Source: Dirofilaria immitis
Taxonomy: Eukaryota > Nematoda > Chromadorea > Rhabditida > Onchocercidae
Direction: 5' to 3'
Assembly: GCA_024305405.1 (NCBI GenBank)
Contig: JAKNDB010000085.1
Coordinates: 1,727,001 to 1,791,000, forward strand
Length of the DNA stretch: 64,000 bases
This document shows, in pieces, positions 1 to 18,900 of this stretch. Position numbers and translations under genes: made by a program. The notes beneath the pieces were generated by a model. That model did not search any database. It worked only from the letters and a program-made list of their open reading frames with translations, and was not told the origin of the DNA. Positions within the stretch are counted from its first letter, which is position 1. The number at the start of each line of letters is the position of its first letter.

Positions 1-122
1 TGTCATTCGTTTGTTTTCTTCTAATAATCTGCAAGATGTTTTTGCTTCCTGAAAGTTTTCAATTTTATGGATTTAATTATTTATAAGATTTAACTATATT
101 CTGGTTGACTTGAACTTTTTAG

Positions 123-3100
123 GATAGTTGAGCTTACTGGTGATCATTCACCAGATATTCGCAGCTTGAGTTCAGCTAAAATTGTAATCACGACGCCAGA
201 AAAATGGGATGGTGTAACACGTAGTTGGGAAATTCGTCAATATGTCAAGGATGTAGCGCTATTAATTGTGGATGAAATTCATCTTTTAGGCGTTGAAAGA
301 GGTGCTGTATTGGAGGCAATTATAACAAGGTTGGCCTCACATAATTCCTTCATTTTTAATTCCTGTTTCTTGATGCTATATACCTATATCTTGAGTATTG
401 GGAATTAAAGATCACTTCAGGAATTTTTTCAGATTGAAGTTGATGGTTGCAAAACAAGAATCACACAACTGTGTTCGTGTAATTGGTCTTTCTACTGCTC
501 TTGCTAATGCAGGAGATGTGGCAGAATGGTTAGGTATTGCGGATGTAGGTTAAATTAATAAGTGTTACTGTTTTTTCTTTTTCATTTGAATATCCACAGC
601 TCAAAGAATTGAAAATATGGTAAATCTTGCATGTCTTATAAAAAAGTAATTTCAGGCTGGACTTTTCAATTTTCGACCAAACGTGCGACCTGTACCTATC
701 GAAGTGCATATTGCAGGTTTCTCAGGTCAACATTATTGTCCTCGAATGGCTTTGATGAATCGGCCAGCTTTCAAAGGTGTTTCTATTTTAAAAAATTTTT
801 CATTCGTTAGTCATTTTCAAATCATCAGTTCAACTTCGTATGGTAATTTGTTGGAAATTTTAGTTCTTTATATATATATATATATATAACCTTGACTGTA
901 TTTTCCTTGCTTATTGAAGTTTGCTTTAGCAATCAAAAGTTATTCTCCTTGTAAACCAACTCTCATATTTGTGGCATCAAGACGACAGACGCGTTTAACG
1001 GCATTAGCATTTGTTTCTCAACTTGTTACAGATGATGATCCGCGACAATGGCTTCACATGGATATGGAAGAGGTATGGTCACATATTGTATTATTCAATG
1101 AAAATTCGACAGTTAAGCTTAAAATATGATGTAAAGATCAGATCTTCTAGGAAGATATACAGAATCATTTAATAATTGGATGATGAATAGTTTCTTGACT
1201 TTTTTTAACGAGTTAAAATTTTTGATAGTATGACTTGCCATATTGTTAAGAAGAATATTTTGAGGAAGCATTTATTCAAGATGATTAAATGATAAAACGA
1301 TTGTTCAATATTAAGTGCAGCATTTTTGCTTCCCAGAAAATTCCAGAAATACCAGAATCTTCTGCACTGATTTGAATGTCTTGATAATACCCATTTCATT
1401 ACAGCTTGAGCAATTGATTGCAACAATAAAAGATGAGAATTTGAAGTTAACGTTACCATTCGGCGTGGGAATGCATCATGCTGGCTTGCAGAAGCATGAA
1501 AAGGACATTGTTGAACGAGTAATAAAATCTTGAAATTTGCTTATTTTGATTTTTCAACTTGAGTATAATACTTTTTTATGTATATTCAAAAGATGAGGGT
1601 AACTAATGAAGAAATACTTTCTCTTATTTCGCATTTTCTAATAGCAGACTAGCATTATGGAAATATTCTTCAGTTAAGTTATACGTAGCCGAAATCAAGA
1701 CCTTTGTTTTTCCTTTATGTTAAAATAATTTCCAATTCCAGCTCTATGTGGAAAAGAAGATTCAAGTTATGGTGGCTACAGCAACTTTAGCATGGGGCAT
1801 TAATATGCCGGCACATTTAGTCATTATTAAAGGAACCGAATATTATGATGGGAAAACTCATAAATATATTGATTTCCCAGTTACCGGTGAGTTTGATCTC
1901 TTATGTTTGAAATTTTTTTTTTGTAAATTATCCTTTTATTTTTCGAAATAAACTTTATTTCTGTGTCGAATAAAAATCTGAAAGAATAATAATTAAGATA
2001 TTGTTAAAGTATATTGAAAACCACCATATATAATTTCTTTTCTGATAGGTTGAGACTAATACGGCTATAAGATAAAAACATGAGCTCATGAGATCAAGAT
2101 GAAGAAGTTAATTGAAAGTCAAGAATTTTAATAACTTTTTATTATGAAAAATTTAAATTTTAAATTTAACAGAAATAAATTTTCAGATGTCCTGCAAATG
2201 ATAGGCCGTGCTGGTCGACCACAATTTGATGATTCTGCTGTCGCTATAATTTATGTTCAGGATGTTAAGAAAAACTTTTATAAACGTTTCCTGTACGAAC
2301 CTTTTCCGGTCGAGTCAAGGTTAATCATTGGAATCAATCCCTTTTTTTTTATCAATATTCATCAGCTAGGCTAATTTTGCTTTTTCATTTTTAGGGAAAT
2401 GAGATTAGATCATTGATCTAATGTATATATTTTCATTTGTTCCCTTCAAAAATTACTAATTTTTATAAAATAACTTGTTATTTATATGTGTTGTTGTTAT
2501 CTTAATATCCTTTCTTGAATTCTCTTTAATTACTTAACGTTTGTTTCTGTTCCAATGAAATTATTCCGAATCTATGCATTGTTATCAATATTTTTGTGAT
2601 GAAAACTTTACGAGGATAAGTTAGTATTCTTCGCATCTTTTCTCCCTATTTTCCAAAAAATCCTCGGAATTTTAAAAACCCCACATTTTTTTGTCATTTC
2701 AGTTTACTCACAGCATTGCCGAACCATGTGAATGCAGAAATTTACGCTGGAACTATTTCTTCGCAGCAGCATATAATGGAATACATTGCTAATACATATC
2801 TTTATCGTCGTCTTTTTGCAAACCCAGGGTAGAAAATTTTATATAAAAAAATTTCATAGCAATTTTTTCTTTTTTAAAGCGATAGCATCATATTTAAATT
2901 TAACTATGAAAAACTATGATTTAATTGAAAACATATTGCTTTGTTCAATGGAATTTAAATGAATAACAAAATCTGTATTGTTTTTATTATTTTATAGTTA
3001 TTATGGTATTGTGGATATGACACCGGAAGCTTTAACGCACTTTCTTGTGGAAATAACTGATAATTGCGTCGAAGAACTTTTGCTTTCTAGTTGTATTACA

Positions 3101-6019
3101 ATTGATGAAGTATTTTTGTTTTACGAGAAATATTACTTTTTGTAAAAAAATGAAAGTTATTCTGAAAAAATTTTTTTAGAGTAAGTTAATACTATAGAGA
3201 AAATTTTGATAAATCATTTTTGTGAAGGCTATGCTTTGTTATGTTATTATGATTTTATAACTTAGATTGACTTTATGCAACAAATTTTAGGAAGAACAGT
3301 TACTTATTTCTGCTCCACTTGGAACCATAGCAAGCATTTATTACTTAAATCATAAAACTGTGCGATTTTTTGCCAATTCTCTTACTCCCACGGCAACATT
3401 GGAAGAACTCATGAAAGTTTTAGCAGTACGTTCTAGTTCCTCGATTTTTCGTTTTTATAAACTAACGTCATTCATCATTCTTCATTAATTAGTTAAGATG
3501 AAGAATGACGAAATATTAGGTTCTGTTTAGTATGTCGCTGTGTTCTACAGTGCATTTCAGAATACTGGAGAAACATTACTTTTGAAGAGATTGGGAAAAA
3601 TTATTTCAGGATTGCCCAGAATATGATGAAATACCTGTTCGACATAATGAAGATCAGATTAATGCGTTAGTTTATTCCCGCTAATTGTTAAGACTGCACT
3701 GTATTCTTTCTCTTATATAGTTTTACATAAATCTAAAAATAGATATTAATTAAACTTTATGTATATGTATCATTTTTTTATTTTCAATAATTTCAGGCAG
3801 TTGCAGCAAATTATGCCTCTTAAATTGCCAGCTAATGCTGCTATGGATTCTTCACATACCAAAGCTTTTCTACTGTTGGAGGCTCATTTAAGTCGCATAA
3901 AGTTGATGACAGACTACATCACTGATCAACGCTCAATGCTAGATCAGTGTATGCGGATTTTAAATGTAATGGTTTTCTTTGGATGATTATTCGCTGAAAT
4001 TAGGAAATGATATAAAAACTTAGTCACTCTTAGAATATTTTGAAATATTTAGGCAATGTTGGACATAAGTCTGCTACGTAAATGGTTGTCAACTGCTCTT
4101 TCTGTTGTTATTTTGATGCAAATGATCGCCCAGGCTGCTTGGCATACAGACCACCCTTTACTAGCCGTACCTCATTTCAATGAAGAAGTGATTAACAGAA
4201 TTGGGTAAATACTTCAAATTTCTAAAAATCATAATACAGTCTGCTCTTCAGTGTATAATGTAGCCGTTGTACTGTTCATCTTGTTTTTTATTTTATCATT
4301 ATTTAATCAAGCTATCTGTAGTGTAAATAGTGGTAACAGTACGCAGTATTTATGAGGAAAAGTGAACAGTGTCCCTTGTTTCATTTTCCTTGCATAGAAA
4401 TATTGCTGTAGAAAGCTTTTTAGTTGCATTCCCATATAGTAGAAATATTTTTAGCAATTTTATTCAATATTTTCGATGACTTAATTTCGTTATTATTAAT
4501 GTTGTATAGGGCTGATTCAACAATACCTATGCTAAAAATTATTTCGGCCTTGATAAAGCGAATATCAAGCAAGCAACAAAAAAGGCTATAAAGAAACTTC
4601 TGGAAGTAACAATTATTGATGAGCGTCAAGCAACGGAGGTTTTTATTTATTTTAATATTTTTTATTCTATTGATAATCTTTTTTTTTCAAATTTTGGTTT
4701 TAATTTTGAATTATCAGATGCAATTTGAATGAATAAAGTAAAAAAAAAAACTATAATCTTGGAGAGAGAGTTGAACAACAGCTGAAGCTGAAGTAAATTG
4801 TTTGCATAGTAATGGGTAAAATTCCTTAAATGCTGGAAATTTACTATCCATATTGTGCGTAACTCATTCTTTGTCTTTAATTCATATCTTTAAAATATTT
4901 GTATCACTTTTTTCCATGATTCCTGATTCCCTTAGTATTATATTACCTTCCTGTACTGATCATGTTGTCTTTCTGACTTTTTTGAATTTATGATATTCTA
5001 ACATGCAGCAATGATATTTTATATTCAATGTCGTATTTGTAATGTTATGATTCTAGGCTGTTGACGCTCTTTTGAGATGGCCAGTATTACAACCTAGAAG
5101 CTGTATGTTATGCGGGGCAAATCAGATCATCAAAATTGATTATTTGCAAGATGAGCGATGGCCAAAATATATAAATGTTGAATCAGATACATTATATCGT
5201 TTGTTATTTACTGTCGAATTGGTCGGTCCATATAGAGTACGTTCATGCTTGTAATCAAATATCAGACTGCATAATACATTTGTAACAATATTTTTTTCAA
5301 TATTTTATGACAAAATTCCTTTTATAGTCAAAAATTTAGTAAGTAAAAATAGTGATATTTTAGTTTGAAAAAGATGCTTTTTGTCCACGTTTTCATAAAG
5401 AAAAAAGTGCCGGCTGGATTGTGATCATTGGTGAGAAAGATACAGGCGAAGTGTTCGGTTGTAAAAAGTACCACCGATTACCGGTTTCAAGCAAATTGCT
5501 GTGCCATTTAGAATGCCTAAGCAATTGTAAGCTTTCATATTTCACTAATTCAAAACGAAATTTCGAAAAGCAATTTTTTCAAAATTTTATATTTCTGATA
5601 AATTAAAGAAGATGAAGTTTCAGATTTCAATTTTCTGTTAGTTACTTCTCTTATATCTTAAGCTTTATAATTATTTACTGAGAAAATGGAATTTCAGCGT
5701 TTTAAAGTTATGTCAATATTCAATATGTTTTTTAATTCAAAACATTGTGATTTATTCTCAATAATCTATAATGCGGGAAAGTGTAAATAGCTTTAGACAG
5801 AAACGCATTTAATGAGAATTTAAAGTGAGATGAAAAAAACATGAATGGTTGATTTATAAATTTTAAATAATTGCTTGTTTTGCTCTTTCCAGAGGACGAC
5901 ATATTTTTACGATTTTCTTAATGTCTGATTCTTATATTGGTATCGATCAGGAATACAACATTCACTGTGAAATTGCGGAGAGGAGAAATGCGGAAAATTC
6001 GATTAATGAAGATTTATAA
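123..6019 (+). CDS. ASCC3: ASCC3-type Ski2-like DNA/RNA helicase, C-terminal half (5' end outside window)
   Basis: ASCC3 is the 3'-5' helicase of the ASCC complex (alkylation repair, collided-ribosome disassembly). The window starts inside its second helicase cassette. Seventeen exons fit by phase: 123-329, 433-544, 656-776, 930-1072, 1405-1518, 1742-1886, 2187-2319, 2703-2828, 2998-3109, 3291-3425, 3610-3665, 3797-3965, 4053-4204, 4510-4638, 5057-5236, 5364-5526, 5893-6019 (TAA 6017-6019), about 775 residues. Visible motifs in order: TTPEKWDGV, the Walker B box [17 protein letters not shown] (motif III), the HHAGL signature, [10 protein letters not shown] (motif V), [13 protein letters not shown] (motif VI), then winged-helix and Sec63-type regions. 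Closest remembered match is ASCC3 rather than BRR2. Two exons need one added base: near 4549-4552 and near 5512-5513. Restoring one base at each makes exon phases agree, so I read them as sequence errors. Transcribed convergently with the prolyl-tRNA synthetase gene. Confidence 0.9.
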
Positions 6020-8328
6020 ACCCTGGTAAATGGTAATAAAAAACTATGATCTTGTAGATTATCACCATGCTGTTTTTTTTGATTGATAATTTATTAATTA
6101 TTATAAATACGTCTTTATTAATTAACTCCATTTCTTCTATGTCTTTCATTCTTCATTTCTTTTGCAGTCAGTAGTTTCACTATTCTCACAAATTTTTGAA
6201 AAAATATCATTTTAGCTGAGAAGTTTCGGAGGTCATTAAATTTTTTGAAGAAATGTATTTTCAGTAATCTGAATTATGTTGTTTTTTTCTTGAGAATCGA
6301 ATTTTAGGCATTCATGGAAAATTAAATCTAGAACAAGATCAGCTTTGAAGTTATTATATTTCATGCTATAGTAATTGATAATTTATAAAATAATGCGAAG
6401 AGCAATTTTATGTATGACTTTCATATGTATGACTTTCAAGGTGATCAAAACTGTGTCAATATGGACATCATCAAAATACAGGGAATAATATCTACTTTCT
6501 TTTATCAGAAAAATAGAACAGTTTTCGATATTTCTATAACTTTTTTGATGACTGATTGATTATAAAGAATGAAAGCAGGTTATATGCAATAATTACAACT
6601 TTTACATCAGTAATTATTAGTAGTTGGAGGTGGCTAAATCCTAATTAATTACTGCATCGAATTAAAAGATGCTAATATTTCTAAAAATCTAAATTTATCG
6701 AGAAAAAAAAATTGACCATCCTTTTAATATTATTTACTCATCAAATTATTATGTTGATTCGTTATAAAATGTCCTAGAAATATATCAGTGGGAAGAATTC
6801 GATGGCAATATCCTAGTGTGGAGGTAAGTTTGGCAATTTATAGCACCTAATTGAAGATTCGGAAATTAAGAGTAGGCAATGAAGAAAAAAAATGTGGAAT
6901 AAATGGTACGTAATACTGTTGAGGCAGAGCACCAGCTATGACCGGTTAAATAAATGCCGGAAATATCCTAGTTTCTCTGCTAGAGCAATAAAGATTGGCT
7001 GTTTGACGCGATACAGATGCTTTATTGCTGTGCTATATCGCGGATAGGTAGCCAAGTACAAATTTATAATACAATTGGAATTGTCTCCTCTAGGTTTTGT
7101 CAGTAGATATATATACTTAAAGAAATTGGAAGTAAATCACTGAATCAAAAAATTGGGAGTATGTAAAAATTTCGGTAACTTGCAGGTGCAAATTACTTGT
7201 TACTTTAATGTGTAGAAGAAATTTTTGGTATAATCATCTCTACTTTAGTTTTTGAGTATTTCTTTCAAATCTTGATAAGCATTGTCGCTGTAAAAAAAAT
7301 CTCTACCATGATAAGTGCGCAGTACTTGTTGTACGATTAATAGATGTTCACGATGAGTGACGAGAGTATTTGTTTGTTTTAATTTCTTTGAAAGCAGATA
7401 AGTTCCAATCAGCAAATGTGGAAGTAGCTGTAATGGATTCATTTGCAATTAAATTGCTTGGAAAAGACGTGGTCATAAAATCAGCCAAAAAAGCACAAAG
7501 TAATATCATCGCTATGGAGAATCATCATCAAGCCAAAGTTATCATTTTCCGACACTTGAAAATTAGGTTGATATTCATCACAATTTTTGGAATTGCCTGA
7601 TTATTATGTCATGGCGGTGACCTGACTACAAATTGCTTTGTTTCTCACTTCTGAGGGAAATACCTGATAAATTATTAGATATGTCGAAAATTTCTAAGTT
7701 TATTGGAGATTTTGAGCATTCGTAAAAGATTATTAATGATCGGAGGGTATGTTCGTTCATTAATTGTTCTTGATATTCCACGTTTCGGACCGTAGGATGC
7801 TGTTTTTGAAAAATACGGAATTTCATCGATGCAATTCATTATTCGATTCATTCAACAAATTCAATGCTTTTTATTAAGATTCCAAAAGTTTTGCAAATTG
7901 CTTTGCAGTCTTTAAACAACTATTTTTGGTTTTATTAACGTCCTGAACTTCGCAATTACAATATTCCTGAAATGACTTTATGAATTTGCAACAGATAACA
8001 AACAACAGCGGGAAGATTGGTGATAAAAATCAACCGTAAAGTAAACAAAACGTGGGAATTCTGAATTTCCTGAACGTGAGAAAACGAAGACAGAAGCGGG
8101 AGAGTGTCATTTGAACAAATTGAGAATCGCGATGTATCAAGATTCATTCAAAAACTCAGGAAATACAGAGCAAAAGAAATTATATTGCTATTTTATAAGT
8201 GCTAATTAAACAGTAAGATCATATAATAAATACGTAGATATTTGTTTAATTGGTAAATGCTGCAGTTGGCAAAATAATATGAAGCGCGGATAGATCTAAA
8301 TAAGTTGTATCCGAATAAAATAATGTTA
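6020..8328. other. Convergent intergenic region, no gene seen
   Basis: This stretch lies between the stops of ASCC3 (+) and PARS (-) and must hold both 3' UTRs. Several short open frames occur (for example 7245-7448 on the minus strand) but none resembles a known protein or has splice partners in phase. Part of it (6900-7080) is less AT-rich and carries two interleaved inverted repeats, described under findings. Confidence 0.5.
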
Positions 8329-12087
<3,759 letters not shown>

Positions 12088-12959
12088 ATGTTATATGACT
12101 AAAACACTATTTCATAGCATAAGCACCATTTGAACAAACAACAGTGACAAAGGATTGAAATTTCAGAAATAAAAAGAAAGGCCAATGAATTTAAAAAATA
12201 ATACATTAAAGAAACACAGCCGAAAATCGGTAAAGGATTATTTTGGAGAAGCAGATATATGGTTAGAATATGTACTGGAAAGCGATTAATCAGTTATTCC
12301 TTATTGCGAGTAATTTTCAATGATAGATGGATATTTCAATCAACTAATGAAGTGAGAGAAAACTAAATGGATTGAAAGATGATATGATAGCATGAGGCTG
12401 AATAAACAACTATGAAAACTGTCCTATTGCTTCAAGGAAAAAGTAATTATCGTTTTTTCTTTTTTTTGTAGTCAATAATAGCACTGTTGGATAAAAAACA
12501 GAAAATTTATTCTAAAGCATCCAGTATATGAAAACAAGTCATAAATTTAGGAACCTGAATAAATTATACGCTCAACAAAATCAGTCTAACCAATTTATGA
12601 GTAAACCACAAATGAACTGATAACACAAACATGATAACATAGGCCGAATTTCTATTAGAGACGGAAAAAATCAGTAAAAAGAATTGAACCATTATATTTT
12701 CTTAAAATCCAACCAAACAATTTAAGAAAAAAATTATGGAAGTGCATCAGAATTGGCCAATTCTCTACAGAATTTGCATTCGGTATCAAACAGGACTAGT
12801 ATATTGGCCTATTTGAGAATTAAAAATAAGAATTATCTTTAACACACAGCAAATGCTTTAACTTAATGGAATCAAAAAAGGTAAAATTCTTCCATGAAAA
12901 AACAAACAAAACAAGCGCAGCGATCAGTTATTCATAAGTTTAAAAATTTCAGTTCTATG
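12088..12959 (-). promoter_or_regulatory. EARS-PARS intercistronic region with probable trans-splice acceptor
   Basis: This 872-nt gap separates the stop of the glutamyl synthetase gene from the ATG of the prolyl synthetase gene on the same strand. On the minus strand a GTTTTAG acceptor (AG at 12100-12099) lies 11 nt before the PARS ATG, a typical distance for a spliced-leader acceptor. The frame between acceptor and ATG contains TAA (12093-12091). One AATAAA (minus, about 12512-12507) could serve the upstream gene's 3' end. No coding exon is recognised in the gap. Use of a spliced leader is inference; only the acceptor-like sequence is seen. Confidence 0.5.
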
Positions 12960-15900
12960 CTACATCTTTACCTTCAAAGCAGAAGCATTCGCATTCGCAA
13001 CATATTCCTCATCAAATTCATCCTTATATCGCTTTTTTAATCTCAAGAGTTCTGCTATTGCATCCTTCGTTTCCGGCTGTAATGTATAATTTAAATTTCC
13101 AGCATCTCTCTACCAAGTAAGCATTTAAATATATATTTCATGATGACTATAAAAAATTTTTTTCCTGCATTTCAGCGAGAAAATATATTGTATTTTATTA
13201 CAAAGCCAACATATAAAGCGGAATTCCGGTTTCGTTTTTAATGGCAATGAATGTATTGATTAAATTTTTTCTTTTACGTACGTGCAAAATATTGAAAAGC
13301 AGCTGACAAGTTTATACAAAAATTTTGAATATAAAAAATATATAAATGAATATAGCGCACCGATTTTGCATCCTTTGCTTTTAAAGACCTCACTAAATCG
13401 CCTTGCTCTGTTATTCTTCTCGCCAATGTTTCTTTACATTTTGGATTATCTTCTATCAGTTTATCATCATTTTGCGTAATAAGTACGGATTTCGGTTTAT
13501 ATTCCATCTCTGTCATTTTTATACTTTCACAACTGTCATTTATGATAAGCTACAGAAAATGTAATGTTTGTAAAAAAAAAATTTTCAAAACTACAGAATT
13601 TTTAGGAAAAACATGAGAAAAATTTAGCGATACATTTTTTACAAAAAATATCTACGTAGATATTCCTTTAAAATTTGATGAAATCAGTGAAAAATACAAG
13701 CATGAAAAAGTTAATTCGTTTCCAAAATATACCTTGTTCCTCAATCTGCTTGTATTGTTTCTCTGAATTTCTGCGCTCCCTGCTAATTTTTCCTGTTCTT
13801 GTAATGAAGCTGCTGTCTTTGGCTTATATTCCAAACCTGTTCTTTCCTTATACTGTTTTTTAAGATCTAGTAATTTTGATATAGCAGCTTTAGCTTCATC
13901 ACTTTTAGGATTAGCAGCTTTCAAAGACCTAACAAGATTTCCTTGTTCTTCAATACTATGATATAAGTCTTCGGCATTACTTGACGAGATTGGTTTCTCA
14001 GGTCTGTAATTGTCCCCGGACAATTCCTGATAAGCTTTTTCAGGTTCAAAAGAACATTGATCGCTTCTTTAGTTTTCATACCTTTAGGGTCTGCTATTTT
14101 CAAGGATCTGACCAAATCACCTTGCTCTTTTATTTGCTGATTAAGCTTAAGTATGTCCATTTGACCTGGAAAAACTTCAAACGTTCAGTGAAGTTTTGAA
14201 TCAAAATGTAATATTAGAATAGAAAAAGATAAACAATAACAAAAGCGGGTAGTAATCACAAAAGATTCATTAAATCATTCTGTGTCTCTTGGAACTGTCA
14301 GTTTTAAAAGAAAAGGCATAAAATTAAAATTAACTTGTCGATACATTCCCATTTATCTGGATGTTATCGTTTGTTTTTCTCAATTCTACAGTGGAAGAAT
14401 CCTCCTTCGTTGTCTAAAATAATATTTTGATTTCGGAAGCACACTAATTACAACAAAACTAATCCGAAGTTATCTATAATATACATCTTAATAGCAAAAG
14501 ACGATATTCCGGATCATAAAATCTAAAGTTTTCCATAAGTTTTCCAAATAGTATTTAGAAAACTATACTTTAAAGGCATTTCATTTACCGTTTGCGTTAA
14601 TTTAGCAGGTTTATTGCTGCCATCTGGTATGAGAATTAAAATAATAGGCACTTTGAATCCAGAATATTCACTTTTCGATACATATGGTGAATCACATATA
14701 TAATATCCTTTACGCTGCAGTTGGACAATATCACCTTTACGTATATCTTTCATTGCTGATTCACCGATGAAATCGAGGAATTTCTGGAATATATATTCTA
14801 ATAATTAAAAAACTGATATTGACATCTCGTCGTGATAACTAATGAATTCATAATTTCAGTTTGAAAAATACAGAAATCCTATGATCATAAAATAAAATAC
14901 ATCTAAATCTGAACTTATTGGAATTGTAATAAGATCTTAGCAGTGTTTCCTTTCTCGCTTTATGGTAATAGAATTTTCAATAATTTCAAAAGTTAACTCT
15001 GCACTTAATTTTTGAAATGTGGAATTTATTCATTATATTTTAGATATACAAAATCATTCACGATATAGAGATACAACATACCATAGAATCATAATTAACG
15101 AATTGCTTCCAGTCTTCTTCTTTTCCAATAACAGCCTTACTAATAATATGAGAATACTCAACGATTTTTACCGGAATTTGCGGTCCTAGCTTTGTATCAG
15201 CAATCCACGTTACTTTCAGTGTCTTTTTATAATCCTGTATTGCTATTAAATATTTACATGATTCTATAAATTTGTTCTTATAATACAACAAACTCACAAT
15301 TGGACTCAAGGTTACTTCAAAAATTAATAGAAAGGAAAAGTTTTAATCAAATTCTTTGATTGCTAGACCAATGAAAATTTCACCAACCCATTTGAAGTGC
15401 CTCACTTTCAGTAATCAGAAATCACAGACATTATCAGGAATATAAATCATAAGGCACAGCATAGTTTTCCCAGGTGGAATTAAACAGATTTATTAATTCC
15501 GCATCAAAAGACGAAATTAAACAATCAGTAATTAATTAGATCTTCGCTTCTTAAAAGAAAGAAACGAAATAAATTGTAACAAACCTTATTCTCCAAGTCT
15601 AATTTTGCTTTGATTCCCGTTATTTTATCACCAACTTTCAAAATGTCACAAATTTTTATATTTCCCCAGTTGATTAATGTCACCGAATCACCAATTTTCA
15701 TTTCTCGTGCATCAATTTCTTCCACCATTACTTTTTACTATACCAAACAGTTTTTGTTCCAACATCGACATTCTGAAACAAAATATTTTTTGAAAAATTG
15801 AAATAATTAAAAAAATGAATAAATAATTGATGACAGATTATAAGGAATTATTATTCGATCTTGAAAATCGTTTCTTGCAGAATGGCCTAACTATTCTGTA

Positions 15901-18900
15901 ACAAAAAGCGAAAGCGTAACCTTGGGATGTAGTGATACTTTTTTGATTCATCTGCCATATTGTCCATAATTTCTATTTGAACAAGGTTTTCCATACAATC
16001 AAGAGCGGTATAACGAGGAGCAATTGGATCAATCACCTAAAAATCAGTGCAAGATGTTAGTTCTTTATATTCAAAAAATCAACTGTTCTTCCATAACTTT
16101 TTGAATTAAAAATAATATTGAATATTTATGTGATTAAAATAACTTGTCAAATATTCATGTAAAAATATGAAAAAATTCCTGCATAAACAGACCTTTTATT
16201 AAAAGACCAGATTTTATCCCACTCCATCATAACAATGGCACGACTGCCACCTTGAGCGACAATAAACTGCTTCAATCCTTCAACCGTTAGTCCACGTCTC
16301 ATCATACCTCGCACAGTTGGCAGCCGTGGATCATCCCTAAATAATAGTACTACTTTTTACGATATGTACAAGTTGTTTTTATTTTTATAATTTTATTCAT
16401 TATAATAACAAATATTTTGGTTCGAAAAAAAGAAAATAATTTTCTCAGAAAAGCAGAAAAAGATAAAAGGCGTGATAGAAAGACTATGAATAAAAGAGAA
16501 AGAGGTAATGAATAAATGTTATATGAATACCAAAAAAATGGTAATAAGATTTATTGAATAATAGTAACAAATTTAAATTAATCCCTGAATATTTAGGAAC
16601 CAAGTAAATGTTGCTTTAGAATTTCTCAAAATTCCCTCACGAAAGTTTGATTTGGCTTCATAAAATATAAATGCACAGTCATGTCCAGTGTGTGACGAGT
16701 CACACAACTCTACTAAATAGCCAAAAAGTTTTAGTAATTTCTAGCAAAAATGAAAAAAATCTGTCACTTAAAATTACTTATCTAAGAATTCGATGCATTC
16801 GATTTCTGTTTTGAAATTTCACATAAACAATATTTATCAGATTTTGGTAATGTTGTGCAATAAACAATACTTACCATCCTTCCACATGATGTTCATCGAC
16901 AAGCCATGTCAGTTTCCGTTTACTCATCACAGTATTTGTCATATTTAATCGGGCATATGACCAAATATACGGTTTTCTTAATCCTAATACATCACAAATA
17001 AAATAGTACTGCTCATCACGATCTGTGTATTCTGTAGTACGGAGAGCATGTGTAACACCTTCAATACTGTCTACTATGGGACACGCAAAATCATATGTTG
17101 GATAAACCCTGCAAAAACAAATCAAAACTAAGTTTATGACAAAAGATCATTAGAAAGTATCAATTTTTTTTGATAATTCGATAGTGTTAATAAGTTAACT
17201 GTCCACCACAAAAATGCGAGATCTATTCTTTAAAAGACATGACGCTATCACATTAATGAAAATAATAGTTGGCATAATAGAACAACGACTAACTTATATT
17301 TGTTTCCAGTTCGAACATGACTTTCTGTCCTACAGCGATAAATAGTCGGATCACGCATTGCACCATTATTGCTTTGCATATTGATTTTGATTCGAACGCA
17401 ACATTCCTGTCCCTTTGCAGTACCTTTTTCATTTCTTCCCATAAAGCCAAATTTTGTTCCGGAGCTTTAAAATATTAGTGATTGGAAGACTGAACTGTGA
17501 AGTACAGAGATTATAATATAAAAAGTCGACTACCAATATCATAAATTATATCATTTTTCATTAAATGAATTAATGTCGCTAGTGAAAGAAAAATATATAA
17601 ATACGTTATTTGAATAAGTAACTTAAGTCTTGATAGATATTTTAGCATTAGTTCACCTAATAGAATTTAAAAGAACCATAGTTAAATTATTTATGCGAAT
17701 TTAACTATAAATAAAAGGAATGTTACTTAATTAAGTATCCCGACAACCTTACGATAAATTATTAAATAAAACAAGTTTACTATTATTCCGACATCGACTT
17801 TCCTTGCGTTCCTCACGTTCTTTCCTCATCAACTCGGCGTCCGTGTCGTCAACATACGCTTTCCCTTCTTGCAACAAATGTCCACACATTTCTAATATCA
17901 ACTCAAAATGATCAGATGTATGCGTCCAACAGTCTGGTTTTATTTCTAACATTTTCAGATCTTCCAAAATCATCTGAAATGAAATCTGGAAGTCGCTTTG
18001 CAATGTATAGCAATATCACTTAAATGTGTCATCCAATATAGTGACAGCGTATCCAATTTATGCAGTACCAATTTTCGAATAATGGACCTTCTGTCGAACG
18101 CCTTATCATGTGTGAGAAATATAAAAAGCTTTCTATGGTCTTGAAGCACTGGAATTAATATATTTTGAAACCTAAATTAATTCATTTTCGATCAACAGCA
18201 ATCAAAGTTATTAAACATTATTATACTGCGGTATTATGGAAAAATGTACGAACTTGCTCAAAATGAGCGCTTTCTTTTGCTGGATTGGTATCATCAAATC
18301 GCATAATCAACTTTCCTTCAAAAGTTTGCTGATAATATTGATTTAAGAGGGCAGCTTTAGCATGACCAATGTGCAAATATCTGGAAAAAGAAAAGGAGAA
18401 TGATTTTTTCCTTTATTGCAAAAGATAAATCTATTAATATCATTTTTCATTAGGTTAAATTCTGACCCGCTGGCTTCAGGTGGGAACCGAACCACCACTT
18501 TTCCTTTTTCTGCACCGGGTAATTCTATGAATTTCCCTCGTCCCTTATTTGATTTTTCACTTTTTTTCCTTCAGCACTTTCTGTTGTTTCATTTTGACTT
18601 TTGATAATTGTTGCAGTTTTCTGAATAATTTATCATAAGTAATTTAAAGAAATTAACAATTTTTTGTAACAATACATGATTATATTCTGACAAGGAAAAC
18701 TATATGAAATATTGATGAAAATATCAAAGCAATTAATTACTACTTCAGTAAGGAAAAGATTATGAGAATGTATTCTGATCGCTTAAAACAGACTCATAAT
18801 TATTTTGCCTCCTAATAAGGTTATGTTTCAACACAAAACAAATAACTTAAAAATGCTAGACTCACCGACTCCATTGTCTCCTTTTCTAATTTTTCTGGAA

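Noticed and set aside
7245..7600. Possible degraded second copy of the PARS terminal exon
   Set aside because: A few bases resemble the end of PARS on the minus strand, but the match is short, gapped and no better than expected in AT-rich DNA.
13733..13860. A fourth WHEP repeat starting near the end of this exon in another frame
   Set aside because: A shifted frame gives an EEQ-like start, but the downstream exon does not continue a WHEP repeat and the unshifted frame splices in phase without repair.
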